Origin: Bacteroidales bacterium
Lineage (GTDB): Bacteria; Bacteroidota; Bacteroidia; Bacteroidales; F082
Assembly (NCBI GenBank): GCA_024400455.1
Contig: JAKSMU010000003.1
Coordinates: 1-64,000 of the forward strand
Direction: 5' to 3'
Length of the DNA stretch: 64,000 bases
This document shows, piece after piece, positions 51,563 through 60,452 of this stretch. The position numbers were made by a program, and so were the translations under genes. Each line of letters starts with the position of its first letter. Within the stretch, counting starts at the first letter, position 1. Below the pieces are notes generated by a model. It did not search any database. It was given only the letters and a program-made list of their open reading frames with translations, and was not told where the DNA came from.

Positions 51563-54500
51563 ATGAAAAGATTTGTTTATACCTTATTATTATTGTTTGC
51601 TGCGCTGATGATTAATGCGCAGGAACTTCTTAATCCGCCGACCGAAGGTTTGTATGGCGGTATTAATCAAGACGATAACGGTGTTGTCGGTGCCATTGGA
51701 GGCACGGTTGATGTTTCGGCTCTGGGTGGTGCCACTTATACCATCCCCGTTCAGGTGCCTGAAGGCATTGGCGGAATACAGCCTAACCTGTCCATCGTCT
51801 ATAATAGCCAGAGCGGGAACGGCTTGTTAGGCTGGGGCTGGAATTTGGGAGGTGTGTCGGCAATTGCGAGAGTCGGCAAAACACAATACCATGATGGTGA
51901 AGTCAAAGGCGTAAACTTTAAGTATGACAGGTATGCTCTTGACGGACAACGACTTATTCTGGTCAATGGAGAATTCTACGGAGCGAATAACAGCGAATAC
52001 AAGACGGAGGTTGACGGCCTTAGCAAAATTGTTGCACACAATGAGAAAGGTATAGTGAATGGCCCCGGTTGGTTTACCGTCTATACGGCTGATGGTTTGT
52101 TTATGGAATACGGAAAGGAAGGTGCCCGAATGGCTTTTGATGCTGAGGAACAAGGCAAGAAGGAAGTGGGCATTTGGCTTTTGCGCCGTGTGACTGACAG
52201 AAACGGCAATTACATGGAATACCATTATGTTATTGAAGCTGACAACTATAGGTTGAATGACATTCAGTATACGAAAAACGATAATGGAGGTCTGAATGCG
52301 TTCTATGGTGTTGATTTTCATTATTATGGAGAAACGGAAGAAGACAACGGTAGGGTTGATGTCGAAATGTCTTTTCTTGGCAACCATAAGGTTTTGCAGC
52401 CATGGTTGTTGAAGGGTATATCGGTTTATCATTGGAAACAAACACTATATAATTATGAATTTGGATATGAAGAAAACTGCGGGCAGATGTATTCTCATAA
52501 TTTTTATAATAGACTGAACATTATAAAATTTATTAGTGAAGATGAAGAAAAATACAATTCGACAAACATAAAATGGGGACAAATTCCTCTGATTGAATAT
52601 GAAGGCTCTAATATTGCAAATGGCGATCTTTCGTATCATGATTATACTACAGTAGTGCAGAGAAACGAAGATCCGGATAGCTCTTTGTTGTTCAATAATC
52701 TGATAAAGTTCCCGGGAGATTTTAATGGAGATGGCCTTACAGACTTTATTGCCATTAAATTCGATTATGACAAATCTGATTCCTTGAAAAAGACGGACTT
52801 GGTTTTTAACGGGCAAGAAACGCTCTCTCGTAACGATTATTGCTACCTTTCAATATATGTAAACGGTGGTAATAGTAAGACCGAAACTGATTGTGGGGTG
52901 ATAAATTTTGAATTGGTCCCGTTTAATCAGTATTTCCCAAAAGAATATCCCATTTCAGAGTTTAAATGGTTGTATGTGTGTGATTATAATGGTGATGGCC
53001 TTGATGATTTTATCTATTTGCGAAAAATATATAATAATAATGGAGACGATGTCGTGTATATGTATGCCTATAGAGCGACAATAGATAATGGAATACTGAA
53101 GTTTAAGCCAACAAGTTTTCAAGGCGAAAGCTATTGGTACCGTTTCTTTACAAAATCGGGAAAAGAAGAGTCCTTGTTGACAGGTGATTTTGTGGGGAAT
53201 GGGAAAGATGACTTAATTATGCAAGCACCTAATAGACATGGTAGCAGCACTCCTAAATTTGTCTATTTTACTTGGATGGGAACACCCAATGGCGATGGTT
53301 TTTTTGTTGATAGTGAAGCGAATTGCTCTATGAAAGGTGAAAATTTTGTTACAGGAGATTTTAATGGAGATGGAAAGACGGAAATATGGTATGCAGATGA
53401 AAATGAGACAGGACAAATTGTTGGGATTTACTATAATGCTAATGAGGGAAAATATTCATGGACCAGAATCGCATCGGAGATAATGAAAGGAAATTGTAGA
53501 GTCTATCCTGCTGATTTTAATGGAGATGGAAAAACAGACTTCCTGTCATACGATCCTGATTTTGGTTGGGAAATTAGGCTCCTCAAAACGGACGGTCAAT
53601 ATGAAGTGATATATTGTCCAGGCAGATATTTGCAAGACTGGGATGATCCGGGAAAGATTCCTCATTCAATTTCCGAAATGATTAACACAAATGTTTTCAG
53701 ATACTTTATTCAGGTTGGCGATTTTAACGGAGATGGCAAATCGGATATAGCCATGAGTATTCCAAATGAAAAAATGTTGATTTCTTATGCACCTTTATTC
53801 AAATTGCCAAATGAAGGAACTGTGTTTTCGTATCAAGATAATAGAATATCTGTTCTTAGTGCAGGATTGTCTGATGCCAACATTTATACATTGTGTGCTG
53901 GTAATTTTTTGGGTCAGGAAAACCTCTCAATTTTTAGCGGGCAATGGATGTTTTCAAAGGTTCAACATTCCACCTGTTACAATGTCAAATCCATCACCGA
54001 CGGAATGGGCAACACTAAAGCCTTTGAATATGACTATCTCATTGATAATCCGAAGAAACAGAACGATAAAATTTACACATTGAGCAATATTGGCGAAGAC
54101 ATCGGCAACGGGAAGGGCGTTTATCATACGCCATTGCCAATGCGTGCGGTGAAGAAAGTGGAAAACTACAATGCTTTCGACAGAGGAAATGGCGATGTTT
54201 TTTCCACAAGCACAAGATATTCCTACGCAAATGCGATTGTCCATAAGTACGGACGCGGATTCTTGGGCTTTGCCGAGAAGGAGCTTGCCAACGATATTTC
54301 GGGCGTTTGCCAAAGCATCGTCAGGAATGAGTCGAGCATTGAACCTATGGGCTACAACTGCATGGCGGTTCCTGTGAAAACGGAGTTGTTCGATGGAAAC
54401 AAAAATCGGAAATCTGAATCGGAGATGCTGTATTATAAGGCAAGAAGCATAACCGACACAATAGTTTTTGCGCCTTTGTTGACTTGGAAGTTGACTACTG

Positions 54501-57500
54501 ATTATGAAACGGGGAAACCACAAAACGCCCTTCGCACGACACTGGAAGTGAGCAACTTCCAGACAGACAGAGATGAAAGGACAGATGTCAATAGTGGGAA
54601 CGACTTTATTCCGAGCAGAGAAGCGACTGAACTATTTTATGATAAGGTTTTCTGTTGTCCAAGCAACTTTACAATGATAGGAAAGGGAAAACTTAACATT
54701 TTAGATTTTCTGCTCTTTGGTGCATCGGAGTTCACCAATAGTTCGACAACCACTTTCGTGCCTAACGACTATGCCAATTGGGTGATTAACCTTCCGGCCA
54801 CGATCAAGACAACAGCATCCAGAAAAGGAGATGATTATGATGACATCTCCTCTCTGAAAGCATACGAATATAGTTATTCCCGCAACCCTTTCTTGCCTAC
54901 AAAAGTGAGTGTCTATCCGAATGGCGAACAGGATGACAATGACGAGTTCGGCACCTATACGAAATTTGGGTATGATAACATGTTTGGTTATGTCACCAAC
55001 ACGACTTTCCAGGACACGAGGAGACAACTGCATCCGAAAAAGACGGAGTATGTTTATAACAGAATCGAAGGAAACTACACAAATCCTGGCCGTTTTCTTT
55101 TGAAAGAGATAACTTATCCATACGACCAACCTCAGTATGAGACCAATTATGATTACGATGAGGTATTGGGCGCATTGCTCCGCACCACCGACTGTCGTGG
55201 AAATTATGTGAAGCAGACGCCTGACCCAATGGGCGTGAGGTCGTGCAGCCGCAAAATGTATCTGGGTGACATCGGAGGCACGGAATCCTATAGGGAAACA
55301 CTGTGGGCAGGCCACGCCGAAAACGGAAACTGGGTGACGGAAGAAGACGCACCTAAGGGCGCACTGTATTTCAGTTGGACACAGGAAGGCAGTCTGGAAA
55401 ACGGTGAAGTTGCCACTTTGCCCGTTGTGAAAACCTATTACGATGGTGGAGGGCGTGTCTTGCGAACGGTCACTACCGATGTGATGGGCAATGTGGTTTA
55501 TTCAGATACGGAATACGATTGCTATGGCAATGTGTCTTTTGTCTACGACCCGTATTTCAAAGGCGATTCAAGAGGCAACAACACAGCTTATTCCTATGAT
55601 GTCTACCAACGTATCGATAAGATAACCTATCCTGACCAAACTGTGCGGAACACAATCTTTGAAGACGGCTTTACCACCACAACCGAATATCAAGGACAAA
55701 AGACAAAAACCGAGGTCAATATTGTAGGCTGGACGGAAAAAAACAGCGATTTTATCAATGATGGCAACAACGGAGCAACGGAAATCCCTGTCAGCTACGA
55801 CTACTATTCCGACGGTAGCCTGTGGACAGCCTCGGCTGAGGGCGGCGGAACGATAACTTTGACCTACGATGCCGCCGGAAACCGCCATACGCTTTCCGAT
55901 CCTGATTACGGCCTCACCACGACCACCTACAACGCATACGGAGAACTGAAAGAGCAGACAACCCCTAAAGGCTGCACGACATCTTACGCTTATGATGGCA
56001 TGGGACGCATGAAAAGCCGTGCTGAAATTGACCAGAATAATGTCGCTTATTCAACGGAATGGCATTACAGTCCTCATGACTGGAATCTTGGCCTGCTTGA
56101 ACAAATCGACTACAACAAGGGGCAACAGGTGATCAATTACAGCTACAATTCCCGCTTGCTGCCCGTAATTGTTGAGGAAAGCCGGAGTTTCGGCAGTGAG
56201 AATTATGCCACCAAATACGAATACGACGGCTTCGGACACACAAATTACGTCACTTATCCTACTGGTTATCGGATTCAGAAACTCTATGAAAACGGCCATC
56301 TCAAGGAAATCAAGGATGGCAATGGGAACAGCCTTTGGAATACGACAAAAGTGAACGCTCTCGGGCAGATAGAAAAGTTTGTGTATGGCAACGGAATTGA
56401 ATCGGAATACAGTTATGAGCACCCCATGCATTACCTTATGTCGCAGACGGCAAAGAAAAATGATGAAATTATTCAGAATTTCGTTTACGGTTACGATAAT
56501 TTTAGTAATTTGCGCCACCGTACCGACAACAAGCATGGCATGAAAGAAGTTTTTGGATATGACGATCTGAACCGCCTGGTATACACGAATCTTAACGATG
56601 ACGTGTACAGCGAGATGGAATATGATGACTGCGGACGCATTCTGTCAAAAGACATTGATGGAGAGTGGCGTTTCGCATTGGCAGACTATTCAGGCGATAA
56701 GCCGCATGCCATAAAGCAAGCTGTTTATAACGAAGATGCACCGTTTTCCTTTACCGGTTCGCATAATGTCACATACACCATGTTCGACAAGGTGAAGGAA
56801 ATACACGCCGGACCTCAGCACGTTTCGTTTGAATACGGCTATGACCACCAGCGCATTTCAATGAGCCAGAGCAACTACAAAAATACGGTAACATCAAAGC
56901 GTTACATTGGCAATTGTGAAATTGAAGGAGTAAGCATTAGAACCTACATTAGCGGTCCTATGGGCGTTTTTGCCGTGTACGAATTGTCGGATTATAAAGA
57001 TGGTGAAGATGGGAAAAATGGAGGCTTCGAAGGATTGCACTACATCCACAAAGACCACCTCGGCAGCTGGACGACCATCACCGATGAAGATGGCAACATC
57101 GAGCAGGAACTTTCCTTCGATGCCTGGGGCAACTTCAGAAACCCGTACACTTGGACAGGTGCTAATGCAGTCCACCCCATGTTCGACCGAGGTTTCACAG
57201 GTCATGAACACCTTTATGACTTCGGCCTGATAAACATGAATGGCCGCATGTACGACCCGATAATGTCGTCCTTCCTCTCGGTGGACAACTATGTCCAAAG
57301 CCCTGACAACTCACAGAACTTCAACAGGTATGCTTATTGCTTGAATAATCCGCTGAAGTATACAGACCCGAGCGGGGAATTCCTGACTTGGAGCATTGGA
57401 ACGGGAGGATTTAGTGTTGGATTAAATTTCACTCCAACTGGCGTTCCTTTAGGATTCGGCATCAATGTTGGTTGGGCCAATGGAGGTTCGGTTGGATTAT

Positions 57501-58390
57501 ATGGTGAGTGTGCATATCGAGTGGGGGGAACGGGGTTAGGTGTAGGTGGAGGCTATCAAGCGAGTTTGGACTATCATTTTGCAACGCAAAGTTCGACCAT
57601 TACTCTTACTCGCTTCGGATTCGCCTCATACGGCTGCTTTTCGGCAGGCGGCTCCGAGAGCATTTCATACGATTTGTCCAGCGGGACAAGAAGCTATTGC
57701 TGGGGAGTAAACGCTGGCATAGGCTTCGGAAGAAGCGATGGCAACTTAGGCGGCGGCCTTTCGGTAGGCTATGGCTCGGGAGGCTGGAGCTTCGGCGCAA
57801 GTGGCTATTACAATAGGATGCAGAAACCAACAATTCTCTCATCTCAGACGGCCGAAGCCAATCCCCAAAATGTACCATCTGTTCATCAAGGAGAAGGAAC
57901 CAGCGATTGTGTCAAGGAAGTTTTAAGTTGGTTTAATGATGTTCAAGGAGGCAAACTGACAGAAACAGATGTTCAGGCATGTATTGTTTATTTCACAGAG
58001 CAAGACTATTTTGAAGGGAAATGTACACGTGATGAGATAGGCAAGGCTCAAGACCTTACCAGTTTATACAAATATGCGAGCAAAAAGGGTATGGATCCCG
58101 CATACCTCAACAAGAAGAATATGGATTATAATGGGTTGTGCCAACAGCTCTTTGATGTCATCAATAATGGTGGATTGGTCATGGTGAACCTTGATGGAAC
58201 GATTGGGCATGCTGTTGGTGTCGAAACCATCACCTACAAAACTGGAACTAATATGTGGGGTAAGCAATATTCTGAATATAGTTTCAGAGTGATGAATCCT
58301 GCTCCAATAAATAATGGTGGTGGATATCGTCCAGTGGCTGGATACGACATCTGGAATGCTCGCAATGTGGGTTGGTTGAAAATAAGATAA
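51563..58390 (+). CDS. SpvB/RHS polymorphic toxin-like protein with papain-like C-terminus
   Basis: This protein of 2275 residues has a signal peptide (FVYTLLLLFAALMINAQ) and an SpvB-like N-terminal domain (about 45-380). FG-GAP units with the FNGDGKTD-type motif recur at about 380-730. YD repeats and the RHS core run to DPSGEF at about 1936. A Gly-rich pre-tip region (about 1940-2080) and a variable tip (about 2090-2275) follow. The tip has a plausible Cys-His-Asn triad (SDCVKEV near 2116, IGHAVGV near 2216, VMNPAP near 2245), suggesting a papain or C39-like peptidase. RHS shells encase and release such tips. No T9SS tail is present, so export may depend on the small protein upstream. The next gene follows after 11 bases with a strong Shine-Dalgarno site, as expected for a toxin and partner. 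Confidence 0.9.
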   Translation: MKRFVYTLLLLFAALMINAQELLNPPTEGLYGGINQDDNGVVGAIGGTVDVSALGGATYTIPVQVPEGIGGIQPNLSIVYNSQSGNGLLGWGWNLGGVSAIARVGKTQYHDGEVKGVNFKYDRYALDGQRLILVNGEFYGANNSEYKTEVDGLSKIVAHNEKGIVNGPGWFTVYTADGLFMEYGKEGARMAFDAEEQGKKEVGIWLLRRVTDRNGNYMEYHYVIEADNYRLNDIQYTKNDNGGLNAFYGVDFHYYGETEEDNGRVDVEMSFLGNHKVLQPWLLKGISVYHWKQTLYNYEFGYEENCGQMYSHNFYNRLNIIKFISEDEEKYNSTNIKWGQIPLIEYEGSNIANGDLSYHDYTTVVQRNEDPDSSLLFNNLIKFPGDFNGDGLTDFIAIKFDYDKSDSLKKTDLVFNGQETLSRNDYCYLSIYVNGGNSKTETDCGVINFELVPFNQYFPKEYPISEFKWLYVCDYNGDGLDDFIYLRKIYNNNGDDVVYMYAYRATIDNGILKFKPTSFQGESYWYRFFTKSGKEESLLTGDFVGNGKDDLIMQAPNRHGSSTPKFVYFTWMGTPNGDGFFVDSEANCSMKGENFVTGDFNGDGKTEIWYADENETGQIVGIYYNANEGKYSWTRIASEIMKGNCRVYPADFNGDGKTDFLSYDPDFGWEIRLLKTDGQYEVIYCPGRYLQDWDDPGKIPHSISEMINTNVFRYFIQVGDFNGDGKSDIAMSIPNEKMLISYAPLFKLPNEGTVFSYQDNRISVLSAGLSDANIYTLCAGNFLGQENLSIFSGQWMFSKVQHSTCYNVKSITDGMGNTKAFEYDYLIDNPKKQNDKIYTLSNIGEDIGNGKGVYHTPLPMRAVKKVENYNAFDRGNGDVFSTSTRYSYANAIVHKYGRGFLGFAEKELANDISGVCQSIVRNESSIEPMGYNCMAVPVKTELFDGNKNRKSESEMLYYKARSITDTIVFAPLLTWKLTTDYETGKPQNALRTTLEVSNFQTDRDERTDVNSGNDFIPSREATELFYDKVFCCPSNFTMIGKGKLNILDFLLFGASEFTNSSTTTFVPNDYANWVINLPATIKTTASRKGDDYDDISSLKAYEYSYSRNPFLPTKVSVYPNGEQDDNDEFGTYTKFGYDNMFGYVTNTTFQDTRRQLHPKKTEYVYNRIEGNYTNPGRFLLKEITYPYDQPQYETNYDYDEVLGALLRTTDCRGNYVKQTPDPMGVRSCSRKMYLGDIGGTESYRETLWAGHAENGNWVTEEDAPKGALYFSWTQEGSLENGEVATLPVVKTYYDGGGRVLRTVTTDVMGNVVYSDTEYDCYGNVSFVYDPYFKGDSRGNNTAYSYDVYQRIDKITYPDQTVRNTIFEDGFTTTTEYQGQKTKTEVNIVGWTEKNSDFINDGNNGATEIPVSYDYYSDGSLWTASAEGGGTITLTYDAAGNRHTLSDPDYGLTTTTYNAYGELKEQTTPKGCTTSYAYDGMGRMKSRAEIDQNNVAYSTEWHYSPHDWNLGLLEQIDYNKGQQVINYSYNSRLLPVIVEESRSFGSENYATKYEYDGFGHTNYVTYPTGYRIQKLYENGHLKEIKDGNGNSLWNTTKVNALGQIEKFVYGNGIESEYSYEHPMHYLMSQTAKKNDEIIQNFVYGYDNFSNLRHRTDNKHGMKEVFGYDDLNRLVYTNLNDDVYSEMEYDDCGRILSKDIDGEWRFALADYSGDKPHAIKQAVYNEDAPFSFTGSHNVTYTMFDKVKEIHAGPQHVSFEYGYDHQRISMSQSNYKNTVTSKRYIGNCEIEGVSIRTYISGPMGVFAVYELSDYKDGEDGKNGGFEGLHYIHKDHLGSWTTITDEDGNIEQELSFDAWGNFRNPYTWTGANAVHPMFDRGFTGHEHLYDFGLINMNGRMYDPIMSSFLSVDNYVQSPDNSQNFNRYAYCLNNPLKYTDPSGEFLTWSIGTGGFSVGLNFTPTGVPLGFGINVGWANGGSVGLYGECAYRVGGTGLGVGGGYQASLDYHFATQSSTITLTRFGFASYGCFSAGGSESISYDLSSGTRSYCWGVNAGIGFGRSDGNLGGGLSVGYGSGGWSFGASGYYNRMQKPTILSSQTAEANPQNVPSVHQGEGTSDCVKEVLSWFNDVQGGKLTETDVQACIVYFTEQDYFEGKCTRDEIGKAQDLTSLYKYASKKGMDPAYLNKKNMDYNGLCQQLFDVINNGGLVMVNLDGTIGHAVGVETITYKTGTNMWGKQYSEYSFRVMNPAPINNGGGYRPVAGYDIWNARNVGWLKIR
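57368..57800 (+). repeat. 433-base repeat, copy 1 (RHS pre-tip region)
   Basis: The sequence appears identical to 63262-63694, at an offset of 5894 bases in the same orientation. It starts at the DPSGEF codons and ends just before the two tips diverge. Confidence 0.92.
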
Positions 58391-58401
58391 AGGAGGTTTA
58401 G
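58391..58401 (+). promoter_or_regulatory. Strong Shine-Dalgarno site before the RHS partner gene
   Basis: AGGAGG lies at the usual distance from the ATG at 58402. Such sites are uncommon in this window and suggest efficient translation of this gene. Confidence 0.6.
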
Positions 58402-59100
58402 ATGAAACGGATTCTATTTATCATCGTATTGTCTTTATTTGTGATTGATGCGTTTTCGCAGGACATTACTGAAAAGATTGCAACAAAAAGGGAGATTCGA
58501 TTGCAATACAATGACATAATGCGACAGTATCGCAAAATGTCACAAGTTCCTCCCTTTGATTCTGTTTTTGTTTTAAACTTATGTACGGCTTATTACGATG
58601 ACACCATCCCTCTTACTAAAGAATTTGTAGAGAATGGTGAAATCCTGAATTACATTCATAGAGGAGATACTTGGCCTTTTGTAGAAAGATTCTGGTTTTG
58701 GATTAAGAATAGAAGGTCAAAATATCCGTGGCCAAGGCTTTTTCGGGAATATGCTTTAATAATGACTTCGGATGGGGGACTAATAGCTGTTTTTGATGGG
58801 TTTGAGATTCATAAGCATAATGGAGGATTCCAATCAGAGATGGCAAAATACATCTTTGAGAAAGAAATAATATCTGTATTTACCTTACGTTATGACAGTT
58901 ATAATATCATCATGAATCAATTTTGCTTTTTTGGAGTAGATCGGCAAGGAGGTTTTCATGTGTTTCACTATGACCGTTCCATTGTGCCAAACATTATGAA
59001 AATGTGTCCAATTAAGGATTTTCCAGATAGTGAATGGCCGAAATTGTTTTATGGTTCTTGGAAAAGCCAATTAGAGGAAGATTTGTTTAAAGGCAAATAA
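58402..59100 (+). CDS. Exported protein, candidate immunity to the RHS tip
   Basis: This protein of 232 residues has a signal peptide (LFIIVLSLFVIDAFSQ). The mature part is rich in Phe, Tyr and Trp with the phrase WPFVERFWFWIKNRRSKYPWPRLF. No family was recognised. It begins 11 bases after the RHS stop with an AGGAGG site, the position where immunity genes are usually found. An exported immunity protein would fit a toxin that acts in the periplasm. The lower GC content compared with housekeeping genes nearby suggests horizontal origin. The immunity role is inferred from position only. Confidence 0.65.
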   Translation: MKRILFIIVLSLFVIDAFSQDITEKIATKREIRLQYNDIMRQYRKMSQVPPFDSVFVLNLCTAYYDDTIPLTKEFVENGEILNYIHRGDTWPFVERFWFWIKNRRSKYPWPRLFREYALIMTSDGGLIAVFDGFEIHKHNGGFQSEMAKYIFEKEIISVFTLRYDSYNIIMNQFCFFGVDRQGGFHVFHYDRSIVPNIMKMCPIKDFPDSEWPKLFYGSWKSQLEEDLFKGK

Positions 59101-59151
59101 TGCGAAAAAATCAATATCGATGTTTTACTGATAATCTAAATCTATACCACC

Positions 59152-59604
59152 ATGAAAAAGTACCTACTTGTCGTCCTATTATTGGCGGCGTTCAGCGTTG
59201 GGGCGATGGCACAGCGAGAGCCTAGCCTGAAGAAATGTGCCATCTCCGCCGGCGTATTGCAAGGCGGTGGCGGCCTTGTCGGTGTTGATTTCGAGGCCAT
59301 GATAGGCAGCCACTTCAGTGCCCAGGCGGGCGTTGGCTTGCTCAGTTTCGGCGTGGGAGTCAACTACCACTTCAAGCCATTCATCAACAGCTCCATGGTT
59401 TCCTTGGTGTATTGGCACCAAGGCCTTGGCGATTCCCACACGGTAGGATGGGTAGGCCCCGTCTATACCTTCCGCGCGCCCAAGGTGTTTCAGTTCCAGA
59501 TAGGAATGGGATACAAAGCCAACTACGGCCCGGCCGCCACCTCCGAGATGCGCAAGGTCCCCGTTGGCCTAATGTACAGCATTGGCGTGTATTTCCCGAT
59601 CTAA
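59152..59604 (+). CDS. Small Gly-rich barrel-like exported protein (paralogue of 8347-8796)
   Basis: This protein of 150 residues has a signal peptide (YLLVVLLLAAFSVGAMAQ) followed by CAISAGVLQGGGGLVGVDFE, VGVNYHFKPFINSSM, VYWHQGLG, VGPVYTFRAPK and the end YSIGVYFPI. About two thirds of the residues match the small barrel at the end of locus 1. Its high GC content and codon use differ from the AT-rich genes on both sides, so it may have another history than the toxin tips. The function is unknown. The recurrence in both loci suggests a role in the module, for example a pore or surface docking protein. Confidence 0.8.
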   Translation: MKKYLLVVLLLAAFSVGAMAQREPSLKKCAISAGVLQGGGGLVGVDFEAMIGSHFSAQAGVGLLSFGVGVNYHFKPFINSSMVSLVYWHQGLGDSHTVGWVGPVYTFRAPKVFQFQIGMGYKANYGPAATSEMRKVPVGLMYSIGVYFPI

Positions 59605-59779
59605 TGACATTTACCAGCACCGTGTCGATTATGGACAAGTCGTTGCTGTCTATTTATTAGCGGCATCACTTTGCAGCGGGTTGAAGGGATTGCCTCAACG
59701 GGACTTCGGCATCCTGACAACCCGAAAAGTAGTAAATCAAGTATAATTAGAAGTCCCCTTTAGGCAAAAAACACGAGCC

Positions 59780-60358
59780 ATGAGACACACATCTTTTCTG
59801 TTCTTTCTGATGATGGCCAACATTTCATGCTTGCCGCAGAAAGCGATTGTTTTTGACGAGATAACCGAAAGGCTGTCCGAAGACTATTATGTTTCTACCG
59901 AGAACAATATTCATGTTTTTCTGAAAGTCGAGCAAGATGTTGTTTCTGCGGATTTTGTCTTTTGGGAAAAGTTCCCTATACGGTTAGCTTCTGACACTTT
60001 GAGCTTTGATGAGAGCGCTGGGATGTATGTTGGCAAAATCTCAAATATACGTTCAATGAAGGGTAAACCTTATGTTTGTGCAAAAAAAGACGATGTCATC
60101 TTCTTTAGTGATGTTACCCGATGTCTTAAGTGCGATGAGGTTGAGTACAAAGAACGTATAACAGAAAAGAACTATGCTGTTTGGCATGAGTTGTGGGTTG
60201 AATACAGGGAGAGAAATGTTCCTGAAGCCATGAGGCTTTTCAATGAATTAAGAGAAGAAAGGGATATTTCTGATAAACTTGAAACCCTTTCTTTTGAAGA
60301 TTTTATGAAAGAAGTGAGGATTTGCAGAGAATTGCTATTTGTGGTTCAGCTGGATTGA
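59780..60358 (+). CDS. Lipoprotein of unknown function, candidate immunity-type gene
   Basis: This protein of 192 residues has a short hydrophobic signal with a possible lipobox (FFLMMANISCLPQ). The mature part is strand-rich at first (YYVSTENNIHVFLKVEQDVVSADFVFWE) and ends in charged helices (EAMRLFNELREERDISDKLETLSFEDFMKEVRICREL). No family was recognised. It lies just before an orphan RHS cassette and after the small barrel gene. It may be a left-over immunity gene of a lost tip, because such genes accumulate in RHS loci. Confidence 0.65.
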   Translation: MRHTSFLFFLMMANISCLPQKAIVFDEITERLSEDYYVSTENNIHVFLKVEQDVVSADFVFWEKFPIRLASDTLSFDESAGMYVGKISNIRSMKGKPYVCAKKDDVIFFSDVTRCLKCDEVEYKERITEKNYAVWHELWVEYRERNVPEAMRLFNELREERDISDKLETLSFEDFMKEVRICRELLFVVQLD

Positions 60359-60452
60359 AATCCGCCCGAAACTGTTTTCAATAGCATAAATCTAGCAGGA
60401 TTTTGGCTACATTTACGATGATTTTGGTAATTTAGCGGCGCGATACGATAAG

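Noticed and set aside
57508..57816. Out-of-frame open frame that recurs at 63402-63707
   Set aside because: It recurs only because the underlying RHS DNA is duplicated; the real frame is the RHS protein.
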